Shown: positions 24,174 through 35,700 of the stretch, piece by piece
How the letters are laid out: every line of letters starts with the position of its first letter
How positions within the stretch are numbered: position 1 is the stretch's first letter
Source of the DNA: Dimorphilus gyrociliatus
Taxonomy: Eukaryota > Annelida > Polychaeta > Dinophilidae
Reading direction: 5' to 3'
Assembly (NCBI GenBank): GCA_904063045.1
Contig: CAJFCJ010000092.1
Coordinates: forward strand, 1-64,000
Length of the DNA: 64,000 nucleotides
The notes under the pieces: generated by a model
The model's input: only the letters and a program-made list of their open reading frames with translations
The model's database searches: none
What the model was told of the DNA's origin: nothing
Program-made: the position numbers and the translations under genes

Positions 24174-25138
24174 AAATTACAACATTAATTCTGAAGTAAA
24201 ATGTAAATAAATTCTAATAAAACAACTAAAAGCCTTTTTGTCAACTGAAAATAGATCAAGTATAGTCTAAGTGTAGCCAATTACACTCCATGGTTCTATA
24301 ATAAACTGAAAATGCTAATTTTCAACCTTGTCCTATAGTTTTCCCTCCTTAAAATTTCATTCATTCATTTATATGAAAATCTTAGAGAAAGTACTAGGAG
24401 TGTCGCACCTACTGAAATTACTTGAAAAACAGAGATTGAAGAAAGTAAATAATACACTCAAATGTTGACAGGTGATGTCCTCTTTTAGTACATTTTTTGG
24501 CCTAAAAACAGGTTTTAGTATAAATTTAAATTAAATGACAAAATTTCTAACTAGGCCTATCAGGACATTTACTGTCGAATCCACAAAGATTTATTGTATC
24601 GCAACACCTTCTGTACTGTGTTTTTTTTCTTTCCATAGATTTTCTCAATTATTAAATTTCATTTCTTTAGTGCTACAGTTTTTTGTTAATATTGAATTTA
24701 ATTCTCTAATTCCTCTTGTATTGGTTAATGATTTTACAAAAGTCTAGTTTAATGAAAGATTTTTTCAAGCGTTAAATTTTTTCAAATGCTTAAGAGACGT
24801 CTGTACTGCAATGACGTCACTTCATAATCATAAACTTTCTTTAAATTGTTCGAATATTTATATTATATTATATTTGTTTCAATGTAAGGGGGGCTAGTTT
24901 CAATTTGTTTGGACATTGAAATCACTCATTTCCTTTGCTAATTATTTTTATGTATAAAAAATATAGAAAAAGAAGAAAAAATATCTTGTCTACTACAAGA
25001 TTTTGTAAAAGTTAACTAAAGGAAATGAAAACGCCATCTCTCCCGTTGAAGTTTATTTTTAGAATAATTTAAATACAAGATTTTAATATTGTTTATATCT
25101 TAATTGATTATCCCTCTTACTGACAAACTCATGACAGC
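24174..25138. other. Intergenic interval with one CRE palindrome
   Basis: A perfect TGACGTCA lies at 24812-24819. It is not close to an identified start codon (the channel gene ends, rather than starts, on this side). One TAGGCCTA octamer lies at 24552-24559. No gene is seen. Confidence 0.4.
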
Positions 25139-26884
25139 CTACTTTCTCCTATTTTTCCTTGCTTTACAAAAATCAATTAAAGTGTCTGCTGCAAAATCAA
25201 ATAATTCGACAACTGTTAAAACAGTAGCTCCCAATGCGAATCCTAAAGCTCCTCCAATATCTGACAATAGCATTGGCCATGTATAGGCTGGTTTTTCAAC
25301 GATTTCTTCGGTTATTAGTGTTGAAAAGAATATATTAATCACAATTAGGTCATCCAAATGGAATTTTCTTGAAGTGAACATATTTTTCAAAGTCTTTTCA
25401 TAATGTGCTCCAAATCTAGATGATGAGAGCGTAGCAACAAAATTAGTACTCTGACATTGACTTATACAAGGGCATTGTGTAAATATCTCATTCTTATAAT
25501 AGGCTATGGCCTCATCCCGAATGCATAGTAAATTGTAAGGAGCGCATATAGTCCTATTACCAGTAGCTGTAATAAGGGAATTTCAACCGTCTAAAGAATA
25601 TTCAATTTCAAATATTGAAGAGAAAAAAAAAACAATTACTGATCATTTCCGGTGATATACAATTGCAATTTTGTTCTATATAACGTGAAAAGCAGTTTGA
25701 AGAGCATTGACTAAATCGATAATTCTTATCGTCATTGCAATTTCCATAAGGAGTACCAAGAAATTTGATAACTTTTAAAGCTACGGAGATTAGATATTCG
25801 CTGCCATATGATACTTTAATGCCTTTATCTAGCATTTGTGGAGCTTCTTTGGGATCGTGAATTAATATCTGTGTTTGTTGTTGTTTACGATCATTCTCTC
25901 TATTTAAAGAGGGAAATTGAACAGCTTACTCGAAATCCAGCTGATAATGAATTTGCTATTAAATAATTCTCTCTTCTTGTATCGAGAAAAAGCCTAATAC
26001 CGCTATTAGAACCTGTTGATCTTGCAACCTGGTCAAAATCTGTGTGTATAGTAAAGAAAGGGAAAGAGTGAGAGTGAAAGATTTTAAAGATAATTTTTTA
26101 AATGTGTACAACTAACTTGAATTAAACTGGAAACATAGGCCCATATCTGTTTGAACTAGGCTGAAATTTACTGAACTGCAAAGTTTCTGCTTGAAAAGGC
26201 ACTATTGAAGAAAAAGATAAGAGAAAGTTATTGAATGATTAAACACAGTTTTTTAATATACAAATAAAATTGCATCCTTAGCTGTTTGACTGGCATTCTT
26301 GTATACTTCTTCCCAATCCCAATACGAATTATTCGTTAAATATCTTGAATTTTCAGTTAAATTAAATTCTAATTTTTGCGTTACATCCGCGTGGAACAGG
26401 TGAGAATAAATCTTTTCCAAATCTTATAAGATGTATGAATAATGAATATAAAAGAATTTCTTAATTTTCTACATTCAAAAATATTGAATTTTTTACTGAA
26501 TTAACCTGTTTTCATTGCTTTTGAAAGATTTCCCGGATGAAAATATCGATTTTCGTTGCAGATTGTTACAGTTGGAAAATTAAGTTTTTTATTTGCAGTG
26601 TGTTTTGTTTGGGAGACTGTATCGTATTTTAAGTAGTATATAGTATGATCTTGAACTTGAAATAGCATAAATCCCAGTGCTAAAGATACAAGTAAAAGCC
26701 ATAGAATTCTCCTTGGTAGTGAAAATCCACTGTCTGTTGTATATTTGACACCAATCACTGTTATACTTTTAGAGAGACTGTAGAATCGAGCTTTAAATAT
26801 TTGCTTAAATCCAATCTTTCCCTCCTCAATTTCTTGATCAATCCTATTAAATTTCTCAACTGTACTAGACTGTTCACTTTTCAT
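25139..26884 (-). CDS. DEG/ENaC-family sodium channel subunit (463 aa, 6 exons)
   Basis: Exons 26884-26506, 26422-26262, 26201-26117, 26039-25930, 25868-25640, 25566-25139 (1392 nt, phases agree). The N-terminal part carries the family pattern RRILWLLLVSLALG (TM1) followed by LNFPTVTICNENRY. A cysteine-rich extracellular domain follows (YGNCNDDKNYRFSQCSSNC, CNCISPEM, CPCISQC). TM2 is WPMLLSDIGGALGFALGATVL. Members are trimeric amiloride-sensitive Na+ channels gated by acid, peptides, bile acids or mechanical force; the sequence does not tell the stimulus. The selectivity-filter tripeptide is GAT where most members have GxS. The chain is short (typical 500-600 aa), mainly through a small extracellular domain. 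Confidence 0.93.
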
Positions 26885-27844
26885 ACTTCTATTACTGTTG
26901 GAAGATACTTAAAAACTTCACAATTCTTTAGTATAATACAAAACATCATCAATTACTCAGCATTTTTTAATAATAACTGCTTTAACACGAAATTATGCCG
27001 CAAATTCAAATTTTCAACATCCTTTGTCATGAGAACAATTCAATTTGTTTTAATTGATTAACAATAAAGCACAGAGGTGGCGTGTATTTTTCATTTTGTA
27101 ATAATAATTTAGCCTATAATTTATTAAACAGTTTCTGGATTGTAAAAAATTTAAACATTCAAACGTTCTGTTTCTAGGCTTAGAGAATTATTATGAAATT
27201 TCCTCCAAAATGATAATTGGATTATAACATTTTTTAAATGGACAGATGCCAACCTCTCACCTTTGTTCTATTTATTAACATATAATATTTAATTAGCAGA
27301 GAGGCCATCTTGGCTTACATTTACACGTATTTTATCAACAGTTTAAATGAAACAATTAAATTGATATTATTTTCGTTATTAAATCAACAAAACGCTATCT
27401 TTGAAGGCGAATACAAGGAATCACAAGAGCCTCCCTTAGCTACAAAAGCTACATTTGTCGGGGCCGACAGAACATGTTCTCAAGTGAAATAAGGGAAATA
27501 CCAGTGACCAAAATATCAAATAAGCCATTTTGTAAGCTACAATGATTTTGACGTATTGTTCTTTTACTTGTCTTGTCAATAGGCGTCTATAGATTAATCT
27601 AATAGAACTTTAAACTAATATGTAGGCCTAAGCTCTTTTGGATAAAGTACGCTGCAATTAAAATGGTAAATTAGTATTTGGATGTTAAGAACACTTTTCA
27701 AAGAGTTTTTAAATTGAAATTAATTAAAACTTCATAATAAAAAGATAATGTAAAAGTTCAAAGTGTATTCTAGTAGAAAGTGTAATATTCCAGTATTATA
27801 ATGAAGCGTTAGGCCTAAACTCCCAACATACTTGCGTTACAATT
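26885..27844. other. Intergenic interval
   Basis: No coding exon is recognised. Two TAGGCCTA palindromes occur at 27623-27630 and 27810-27817. Confidence 0.4.
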
Positions 27845-28051
27845 CTAATAAGCGAATATAAATATCATTATCAATACAATAAGTTTAGTAAACATAAATA
27901 ATAATAGAATACAGCAACATGCCACCTTTCTATATCTTTTACAGAATGAGGATTTTGATTGGTTTTGCAGTCTTGTTTCGTTTTCTAAATTATGCGTATA
28001 GCCAGAATTATTGAATGGTTCCACTAAGACTCTACTTTCCACAACTTGACA
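27845..28051 (-). CDS. Last exon of a small membrane protein (hypothetical)
   Basis: After a good acceptor (TTTTTAAACAG) at 28052 a frame of 68 codons runs to the stop at 27845. It is hydrophilic with NxS/T sites at first. It then reads RYRKVACCCILLLFMFTKL and continues hydrophobic to the C-terminus, giving a C-terminal TM segment preceded by a Cys cluster that could be acylated. A short upstream frame (MSKEKWAR, 28304-28282, followed by GTAAGA) could be the first coding exon, but the connecting exon was not resolved. No family is recognised. Confidence 0.3.
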   Translation of the reverse strand, partial: CQVVESRVLVEPFNNSGYTHNLENETRLQNQSKSSFCKRYRKVACCCILLLFMFTKLIVLIMIFIFAY

Positions 28052-28545
28052 CTGTTTAAAAAAAAACAAAGAAAACCTTACTGTTGTTAGGAAATCTTAG
28101 TTGGAAGAGTTGTAAGGGAACAGGACAGAAATTTATTGATTTTGATTCTTTTCTTTCTTATAGTCATAAACCCATCCTCTGACCCTTATCTGACAGTTTT
28201 TCCTTATTAACTGTCTTATTTTAGATACGAAGACGTTGAAACACTAAATAGAATATTTTTAAATGTTTTATCTTGTCTTACCTCGCCCATTTCTCTTTCG
28301 ACATCTCTTATATGCTAATTGGAAAAAGGATAAATAGTTGTTTCCCACTTTCCCGCTAGGTGTAGTCTAGAGTACATTAACGTAAAATCAATAATTTTCC
28401 GATTTTGGCTAGAAAAACTGTATTTATGTATGTTATTGTCAATATTGATTCAACAAGTTTCTAAAGACAAAAAACTTTGTAAAAAAATCATGATATAATC
28501 CATAGTTGAAAATTAATAAGAGTGAAGAATCATGGTGTTTTTCTC

Positions 28546-29463
28546 CTAAGTAATATTGGTAGTTGATATAGGAATAATTGTACTTTTAAAAGTGAATGTT
28601 TTCTTTATAAGGACTCTGACTTCAGCACAACTGATGAGTATTACAAATGAATTTAATACAGGTGGGCATATTATGATTATTTCCATAATTATAGAAATTC
28701 CATAACTGACAGATTTTAAATTTGAAGATAATTTTCTCAAACAAATTATGTAGGCCATCCATAAAAATGCAACTAAGAATAATTGAAATAATGTAATTTT
28801 AGCTGATTTCGAAACTGATTGACATTTATTCGTTTGACTTTCCATTGATCTGGTGTGTTTTCTAGCCACTTTTAATACCAGAAAATAAAATATTAGACAA
28901 GGTATTATGGGTGCAAAAGAAAATCCATAAAAGGTAAAAATAGGTAAGGTTTCTATTGATATTAAACCAAAACATATTGAATTTTTATCAGCTGAAATAA
29001 TTGGAATAGATGAAATGAAAACAGATAATAAATTCACAAATATCAACGCTATCATCCTTATCTTTGTAGTACAGTAATTATAATATTTAAATGGATAGGA
29101 TATAGAGAGATATCTACTGACGAATAGGCCCAAAAAATTCAATTGAGATTGAGTGTTCATTGAACCAGGAACGAAAATAATTAAAGCACACATTATGGGT
29201 GTCATTTGAATAACATAACCAGCATCCGTACTGATATTGATAAAGAAAAACCACAATACAAGTAAAATATTATTTACAGAAAGAGGCAGGATGAAATGTC
29301 CGAAAGATGACCTCGCAGATTGTGATTTTACAAAGAAGAAGATAACTGTAGAAGATAAGAAAAACCCGAATATAAGTTGCAAATAAATGATTATTTTTAA
29401 TAAAACAAGTTCCGAATGGGTAATATCGTAGTCAATACGAAAACCCATATTTGAAGAATTCAT
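28546..29463 (-). CDS. Rhodopsin-class GPCR, single exon (305 aa)
   Basis: The start at ATG 29463 (MNSSNMGF) places an N-glycosylation site at the N-terminus and gives a normal ~300-residue receptor; the frame extends further upstream but that part is charged and looks non-coding. Seven hydrophobic helices are visible. TM3 ends FVSRYLSI, so DRY is SRY. TM6 is SAKITLFQLFLVAFLWMAY without the CWxP proline. TM7 has VLNSFVILISC in place of NPxxY. The degenerate motifs and intronless structure resemble the divergent lineage-specific GPCR expansions of invertebrates. Ligand unknown. Confidence 0.8.
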   Translation of the reverse strand: MNSSNMGFRIDYDITHSELVLLKIIIYLQLIFGFFLSSTVIFFFVKSQSARSSFGHFILPLSVNNILLVLWFFFINISTDAGYVIQMTPIMCALIIFVPGSMNTQSQLNFLGLFVSRYLSISYPFKYYNYCTTKIRMIALIFVNLLSVFISSIPIISADKNSICFGLISIETLPIFTFYGFSFAPIIPCLIFYFLVLKVARKHTRSMESQTNKCQSVSKSAKITLFQLFLVAFLWMAYIICLRKLSSNLKSVSYGISIIMEIIIICPPVLNSFVILISCAEVRVLIKKTFTFKSTIIPISTTNIT

Positions 29464-30189
29464 TATATATTTTCTTGATTTTTCTTTTCCGTTTCTAAAT
29501 TTCTGTTGCAGTTTCTGTGGGTTTCTCTCTCTGCAATATGAATAAGAGTAGTAAAGCAAGTTCATCTGGTAACTATAACTAATATTTTATGTAAATTATT
29601 TATCGTCACTTTTATCATTAAGCATCCAAGAAGTAATACAATAATGTGATTGAAGAGAGTGCTTGAAACTAAAAGTTCATTGTTCCATTGTAAACAATAC
29701 CCTATATAAATATATAAAATATATTGCAATAGGCCTATAAGACTAGCTAGCAAATTGGGAACACTTTCTAGAATATTACTCTAAATGCAATGCACAACCT
29801 AATCCAGCATGCAATTGTACCTTTGAATTATTCTGCATGTAACAGTGATGTAAACAGCAGCAATCTGTGCTTTTGAAGGTACTATTGTTAATTGTATAAT
29901 GCTGTCATTTGCTATGAGTATAACATTTGTTTCTGTATAAGCAAGTAAAATAAAACAAAAGACCCTGCTATATAAATAGATCACTTGATATAAAGTTATA
30001 AGTCTTTGAAAGAGTAATTACGATGTTTATTTACAATACTGGCAAGTTAAAAACAAGTAAAATGGTGAGAGACAATCATCATTTTATCTGACAAGGAGGA
30101 CACGGTTTTCAACAGTGTATAATGATCAAATTTTGGCAAAATAGTCTTGCTAATTATGTATCTTAAAATTCAAATTACGTATAAACTTT
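29464..30189. other. Intergenic interval
   Basis: Several short hydrophobic frames are present (29562-29753 and 29799-29984, minus), but none has splice or family support. They may be scraps of GPCR-like sequence. Confidence 0.3.
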
Positions 30190-31231
30190 TTATTTGTTTT
30201 TAGTCTTGACAAAACTGTAGAAATTTTCTCCATTTTCCTTGATATAATCAACAGTTGCAGTCTGTTTTGTTAGAGTAACGGCGACGAAAGCGTTATAACG
30301 ATTATACATTTCTAATGTTGCATTCCATTTCTTTAATTCTTCGAGATGGTCAGGTATTTGAATAGTTGGAATTTGGCCACCTCCACCACTTCCTATATAG
30401 TCTACTGGATCAGTGATGGGACCTTTAAGATGTTGCATAACGTGATCGTGTCCAAAGATGTAGAAATCAACGTTATTTTCAATTAAGATAGGTCTCATAT
30501 CGTTGATCAATTCAATATGATTACCGTGAAAAGATGTTGAAAAAATAGGATGATGAGCGGCTACAATATTCCAGTCAGCTTTACTATCTGATAAAGTTGA
30601 GTTTAAAAATATCAATTGTTCTTGTTTATTTGATGTAAATAGCATAAACTCTGTGTCAACAATTACAAATAAAACTTCCAGACTGTTAACCTTCTTTGTA
30701 AAGGAATAAAAGAATTTTGGAATATTCCAAAGAGGTTCAACTTGACTAAAATCAACTTGATTCTTCCCATTGTCCAAATAATGATCGTGGTTTCCAAGTA
30801 CAATTTGCCATTCAACCCTTAAAGATTGATATGGTTTTATATATACCTGAAATTAATAATGATTAATTCATAGCCAATAATTTTGCAAACTCTTTATACA
30901 AACATCTCTCCATTTTGTATCAAATTGAGGATCTGTAACATTATATGCTCCAACTGGATAAAAATTATCTCCTAATGTTAGAATAAAATCCAGACTATTT
31001 CCATTTGCCCAATTAGCCATACTGTGAGCAACTTCTAATTGGCCATTTAATTCGCCAGGTTCTCTATCAACACCCCAATCGCCAATAGTAATGAATTGCA
31101 GTACATCTTCACTACAGTAAATGGATTGTAGAGCAATAACAATTGTTAACAATTTAAAACTGTGAAAAGAGAGAAAAGTTGAGAGAATAAAATTTTGAGC
31201 AATGAAAATATTTTCACTCCAACCTGATCAT
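30190..31231 (-). CDS. ACP5: Tartrate-resistant (purple) acid phosphatase (306 aa, 3 exons)
   Basis: Exons 31231-31224 (8 nt, the start codon and five bases), 31159-30904, 30846-30190; 921 nt in frame. The tiny first exon plus exon 2 gives a signal peptide (MISFKLLTIVIALQSIYC). The binuclear metal site is complete: GDWG, GDNFY, GNHD, AAHHP and GHDH in the canonical order and spacing. The protein is close to mammalian ACP5 in length (about 325). It is predicted to be secreted or lysosomal, hydrolysing phosphomonoesters at acid pH with an Fe-containing centre. The introns use GTTGG and GTTTGT donors, slightly off consensus but forced by reading frame and family alignment (TKWRD joined to VYIKPYQSL). 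Confidence 0.93.
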
Positions 31232-32640
31232 ATTCTAGATGAAGTAATTATATTATTATACAAGAGAGTATTTATGTTTATTTTTATATAGTTCAAATTA
31301 TCTATAAATACATTATCTTCTCAGCTGTTCATTCCCAGAATATGTCAAATTAACTACTACAAATGAAAAGATTTTTGAGTCATATCATCTTTAACTATAG
31401 TGCATAAATATCTGCTCAAATGTTTATTATTAATCACCGAAAAGTTAACTATAGGTCTAATATATTATGCCTATTACCTGTCCTGCCAGTTACTACTTTT
31501 TCAATTGGTATAAATACGAATTAAAAGGATGTCATAAAAAACGTCGACAAATTAATACTTTCACCCCTAACCCTAAGCTAACCCTCGTGTTTGCCTAACA
31601 ATTTTCCGTCACACTAACCCTCAGCTTAAATCTAAATTAAAACGGAAATATGACAAATTTGCTTATAACATTTTTTCGATATCTAGAGAAAAAAAAAGAC
31701 TAGAATTCAATTGTTCAAACAAAACTGTCTTTATAATGAAGTGTAGACCTCTTAGAAAAACTATTTGTCTACCACAACAGATTGTTTAGGTTGCAATCAA
31801 AAAAATTCTCCCATCGTATCCCAATTAACAGTTTTAAAAATAGATTAAAAAGCTACTCTGAATGTAATATGCAGTATTTCACTTTATATAGAAACACCTT
31901 TCTCCCAATGTTAGAAAGAGAATTTTCTTTAGTTGTGTATATTAGAATGGGAGGCTATGAGAAAAGAGCAAGCTATATATATTTATAGTAAAGAACTGTT
32001 AAGAATTTTGCTTAAGGGCTAAATTTTCTTTTAAATCTAAATGGAAAAAGAGCTGAAAATAGACTTTCTGTCTTTTTGAATAGTCTCGTTTTGTATTATT
32101 AAGCTAAAAACCTCTAATGGACACTTTTCTGTTGGAACAAACATAATATTTCTACAATTTCGATAATATAAATAAAGTAAACAGACAGAAAAGGATATAA
32201 AAGGTTGGTAAACAGGATTTTTCAGAATTAATATTGATAGATTATTTTAAGAACAATTTCTTAATTTTTTTAGAAAGTTAAGAGTTGACATTAAATTATT
32301 GGGAATAATTATAAAATCAAAAAGTTTTCATTGTTTTTATGATGTGAAAGGAATGTTCTTTTCTTTAGAAAAATTCAAAACAACAACAACTTGAATATTG
32401 TAAATTCAATATAAACAATTTTTTTGGTATAGAAATCTGATCAATATTACTATAAAAATATTTATTCTAAATTACTTGGCAACGTGTGGTTTATTGACAT
32501 TTTGAAGTCTGCGACTCAATTTGCGACTGCTCAATTGCAAGTTAACAATTTATATTTATGTTTAAATGTTCTTTAAAATAGTTTATTTTTACTATTTCAA
32601 TCAATCATTACTACCAGTTTATACTTTTTGGAAACCATTC
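31232..32640. other. Intergenic interval with a telomere-like tract
   Basis: Contains CCTAACCCTAAGCTAACCCTC at 31565-31585, an imperfect run of the TTAGGG complement. No gene is seen; the right end should carry the non-coding first exon of NLR2. Confidence 0.45.
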
Positions 32641-32645
32641 TACAG

Positions 32646-32739
32646 GTGAGAATTTTTACAAACAAGACAAACATTTCTATTTGAATTCTAAAGTGGATTT
32701 TCTATTATCGTTTTAGCGAATTATAATATGAAATATTAA
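32646..32739 (+). promoter_or_regulatory. 5'UTR intron and a 3-codon uORF of NLR2
   Basis: Donor CTACAG|GTGAGA at 32646 and acceptor TTTTAG ending at 32716 define a 71-bp intron. Between it and the main ATG lies ATG AAA TAT TAA (32728-32739), a minimal upstream frame ending 5 bp before the NLR2 start, which could dampen translation. Confidence 0.5.
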
Positions 32740-32744
32740 TAATA

Positions 32745-35700
32745 ATGGATTTTGAAAAATTAAAAAAACTTTCAAGTTTAATAGAAAACTCTTGGACTAA
32801 TATAATCAATGATAGAAAAAAATATGTTTTGGAGCAGTTTGAAACTAATCAAATATTTCGGGAATGTAAAACTTCAAGAAATATTAATAATATATTCACA
32901 CCTGTTCAATTAACGCCTTGTCAAACTTTTATAGATAATATAGATTTTAGCAATATTAAAAACTTTCAAGAGATATTCATTGATGGAGGAGAAAGAATTT
33001 TAATCTGTGGAGATGCTGGAATAGGTAAAACTTATCATTCAATGAAAATGCTGTATACATGGGCTTGTGAGGAAAACTTTCTCAATGATTATCTTCTCTT
33101 GTATGTCAAACTAGGAGATATAGAGAACAATGTACAATTTGAAAATGTTCTATTTGCAAATAATTTTAAAACAGGTTCATTATTGAGTGGTGATCTTTTA
33201 AAATATTTTCTCACCTATGAACATATGAGTACCAGAGTTAAAATTCTATTATTGTTTGATGGAGGCGATGAACTAAAACTTGAACATTCAACATTCAATT
33301 TAATGTTACAAAATAAAATACATTTAAACTGTCCAATAATTGTTTGGTCAAGAAATATAGCGAAAATAACAGAATTTTCATTTACTTATAATTATGTATT
33401 AAATATTCAAGGATTCCATCAGCGTCACTTGAAAAATTATTTCCATAACTTTTTCAAGCAGTCTCCGGCGTCACTCTCTCAGACTAACGGAAATTTTCAA
33501 TGTTTAATGAATGGCAATGTTGAAAATGTTGAAAATATTGAAAAATCAGAAAGTTTATTTAAATTTTTAACTACAAAAAAGAAAGAACTATTCAAGTTGT
33601 GTAATAATCCATCAATGGCTTGTATAATTGCTGGTCTATGGCAAGAAAATCAATTGGAAATGACACTAGATGAATATACTATATATGAGAATATAATGCA
33701 AATTTTCCTCTCTAAAAGGGGTATACATTATGAAAGTGAAACTTACAAAGAAATTTTAGATTATTCATCTAAAATTGCTTTTGAAAATTTACTTTATAAT
33801 AAAAAAATTATAGAGAATCATATTATAGAAAGATCAGATTGTATAGGTGGAATTCTGAAACCTTTTAATTCAAGATCAACATGCACAAATCATCTTTATG
33901 AATTCACATTTATACATTTCTTATTTAAAGATTTTCTAGCAGCAAGATATATTATTGGTCAATATGAATTTTTCAAAAATCATTGCCAAAAGATTCACTC
34001 AATAGAGGAGGCTTTTGCTGATTTTAAAAATCTATTCCTATTAAAATATGCTTTGGATTTGATTCAGGAAACTAATTTGGAGATATTTAATGCTATTGCT
34101 AAAGATAGGAAAGAAATTTTTGCAGTATTGGAAACTGATGAACAAATTATTCAAGTTATTAAAAGTAGAGATTCGCAATTGGTTCAACTTGAAAAGATAA
34201 CATTAGAATTGACCTTATTTCAAGTTATCCTTGATCATTATCAATACAACATTACAGATATACATTTTAAATACGTCAATTTAAATCTACCTTCTTTCAT
34301 GTATCTTTGTAGAAGGTATTTAAAAAACAAGTTGGAATGTTTAAATCTATTTGGTGGTGTTGAAGATTCAACTCCTATTCAACATCTTTACGATTTAATA
34401 TCCGATATGAAACATTTACAAGTTTTAAGCATTGCCAACATCTATTTTGAAGGCTCTGTATATTCACCATTCTATATAGAAACTTATACTCTACAAGAAT
34501 TAACCTTAATTAATTGTAATTTGAAAAACTGTTCATCAAATTTCTTCAATATGAGACTTCAATGCCTGAATAGTTTAAATTTGTCGCATAATCAATTTAC
34601 AGGTATAATTATAATTAATTTTGTATTATACTCAATAATATTCTCTATTCATTTGCTGAACAGATGAAAGTCTCAACAGTCTATTTGAAATGTTAGAAAA
34701 TAGTAGATATTTATTATTTTTAAAGTTGTCACAATGTCCTTCCGTTTCGAATAGAATAGATAAAGTTTTAAAATTTTTACAAACTTCTATGAGAATTTCT
34801 TCATTGAGCTATTCAGAGAATAGAATTCCTGGCCAATATGGTTATAAATTATTCAATATCTTGACTGAAAAATTTACCAATATGACTTGTATACAAATCA
34901 ATAATTGTGCATCGGAATTTGATTCAAATACTTTTAATCATTTTTTGGAAAGAAATAAAAAACTAAAAGTTTTGGAATTAAAAGGAAATTATCTAAAAGA
35001 AAATAACAATCATTCATTTTTAAAAAATCTAATGTTATCCAATTCATTGGCTTATCTATCACTTCCAAAAATTGATAATCGGGAGCAGAACAGCCAAAGT
35101 AATACTTCAATATTTGGTGATGTTGTATCTTTATTAGATTTGCAAGCATTAGATATTGGTGGAAATTCACTTCAAGATGCTTTTATACAAGAATTTTTGA
35201 TAAAAGTCTTAAAAACTTCAGAGAATTTACAATATTTATATTTATATAATTTAGAAACTTTTAAAAAGAAAATAACTTATACATCTCATTATATAAGCAA
35301 TTTTGATGAAAATTTTCAAGTACAAAATCACAAGAATAAACAGGAAACTAATATAAACAATCATTTTTTAAATAGAATAGTACAGTCTCTCGAAAGGAAA
35401 TCTAAATTAACAGAGTTGAATTTGCAGAATAATCCTCTTGGAATTGATCCTGGAAAGAGGTTATTTGAATTTATTATTTACAATTGTCAAGAATTGACTA
35501 TATTATCTTTAAGTGACTGTCAAATTGATCTTAACATTGGACATCTTGTTGGTGAAGCTATTGGAAAGCAAACTAGACTGGTTCAGTTAAATTTACAGAA
35601 TAACCCTCTAGGAACGGCAGTTGGGAGTAGTTTATTTAAATGTATTAAGGAAAATTGTGCACTACTGGAAGAGATATACTTAAGTAATTGCGAATTTGAC

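Noticed and set aside
31782-31988. 68-codon plus frame
   Set aside because: No motif, no splice context, random-looking composition.
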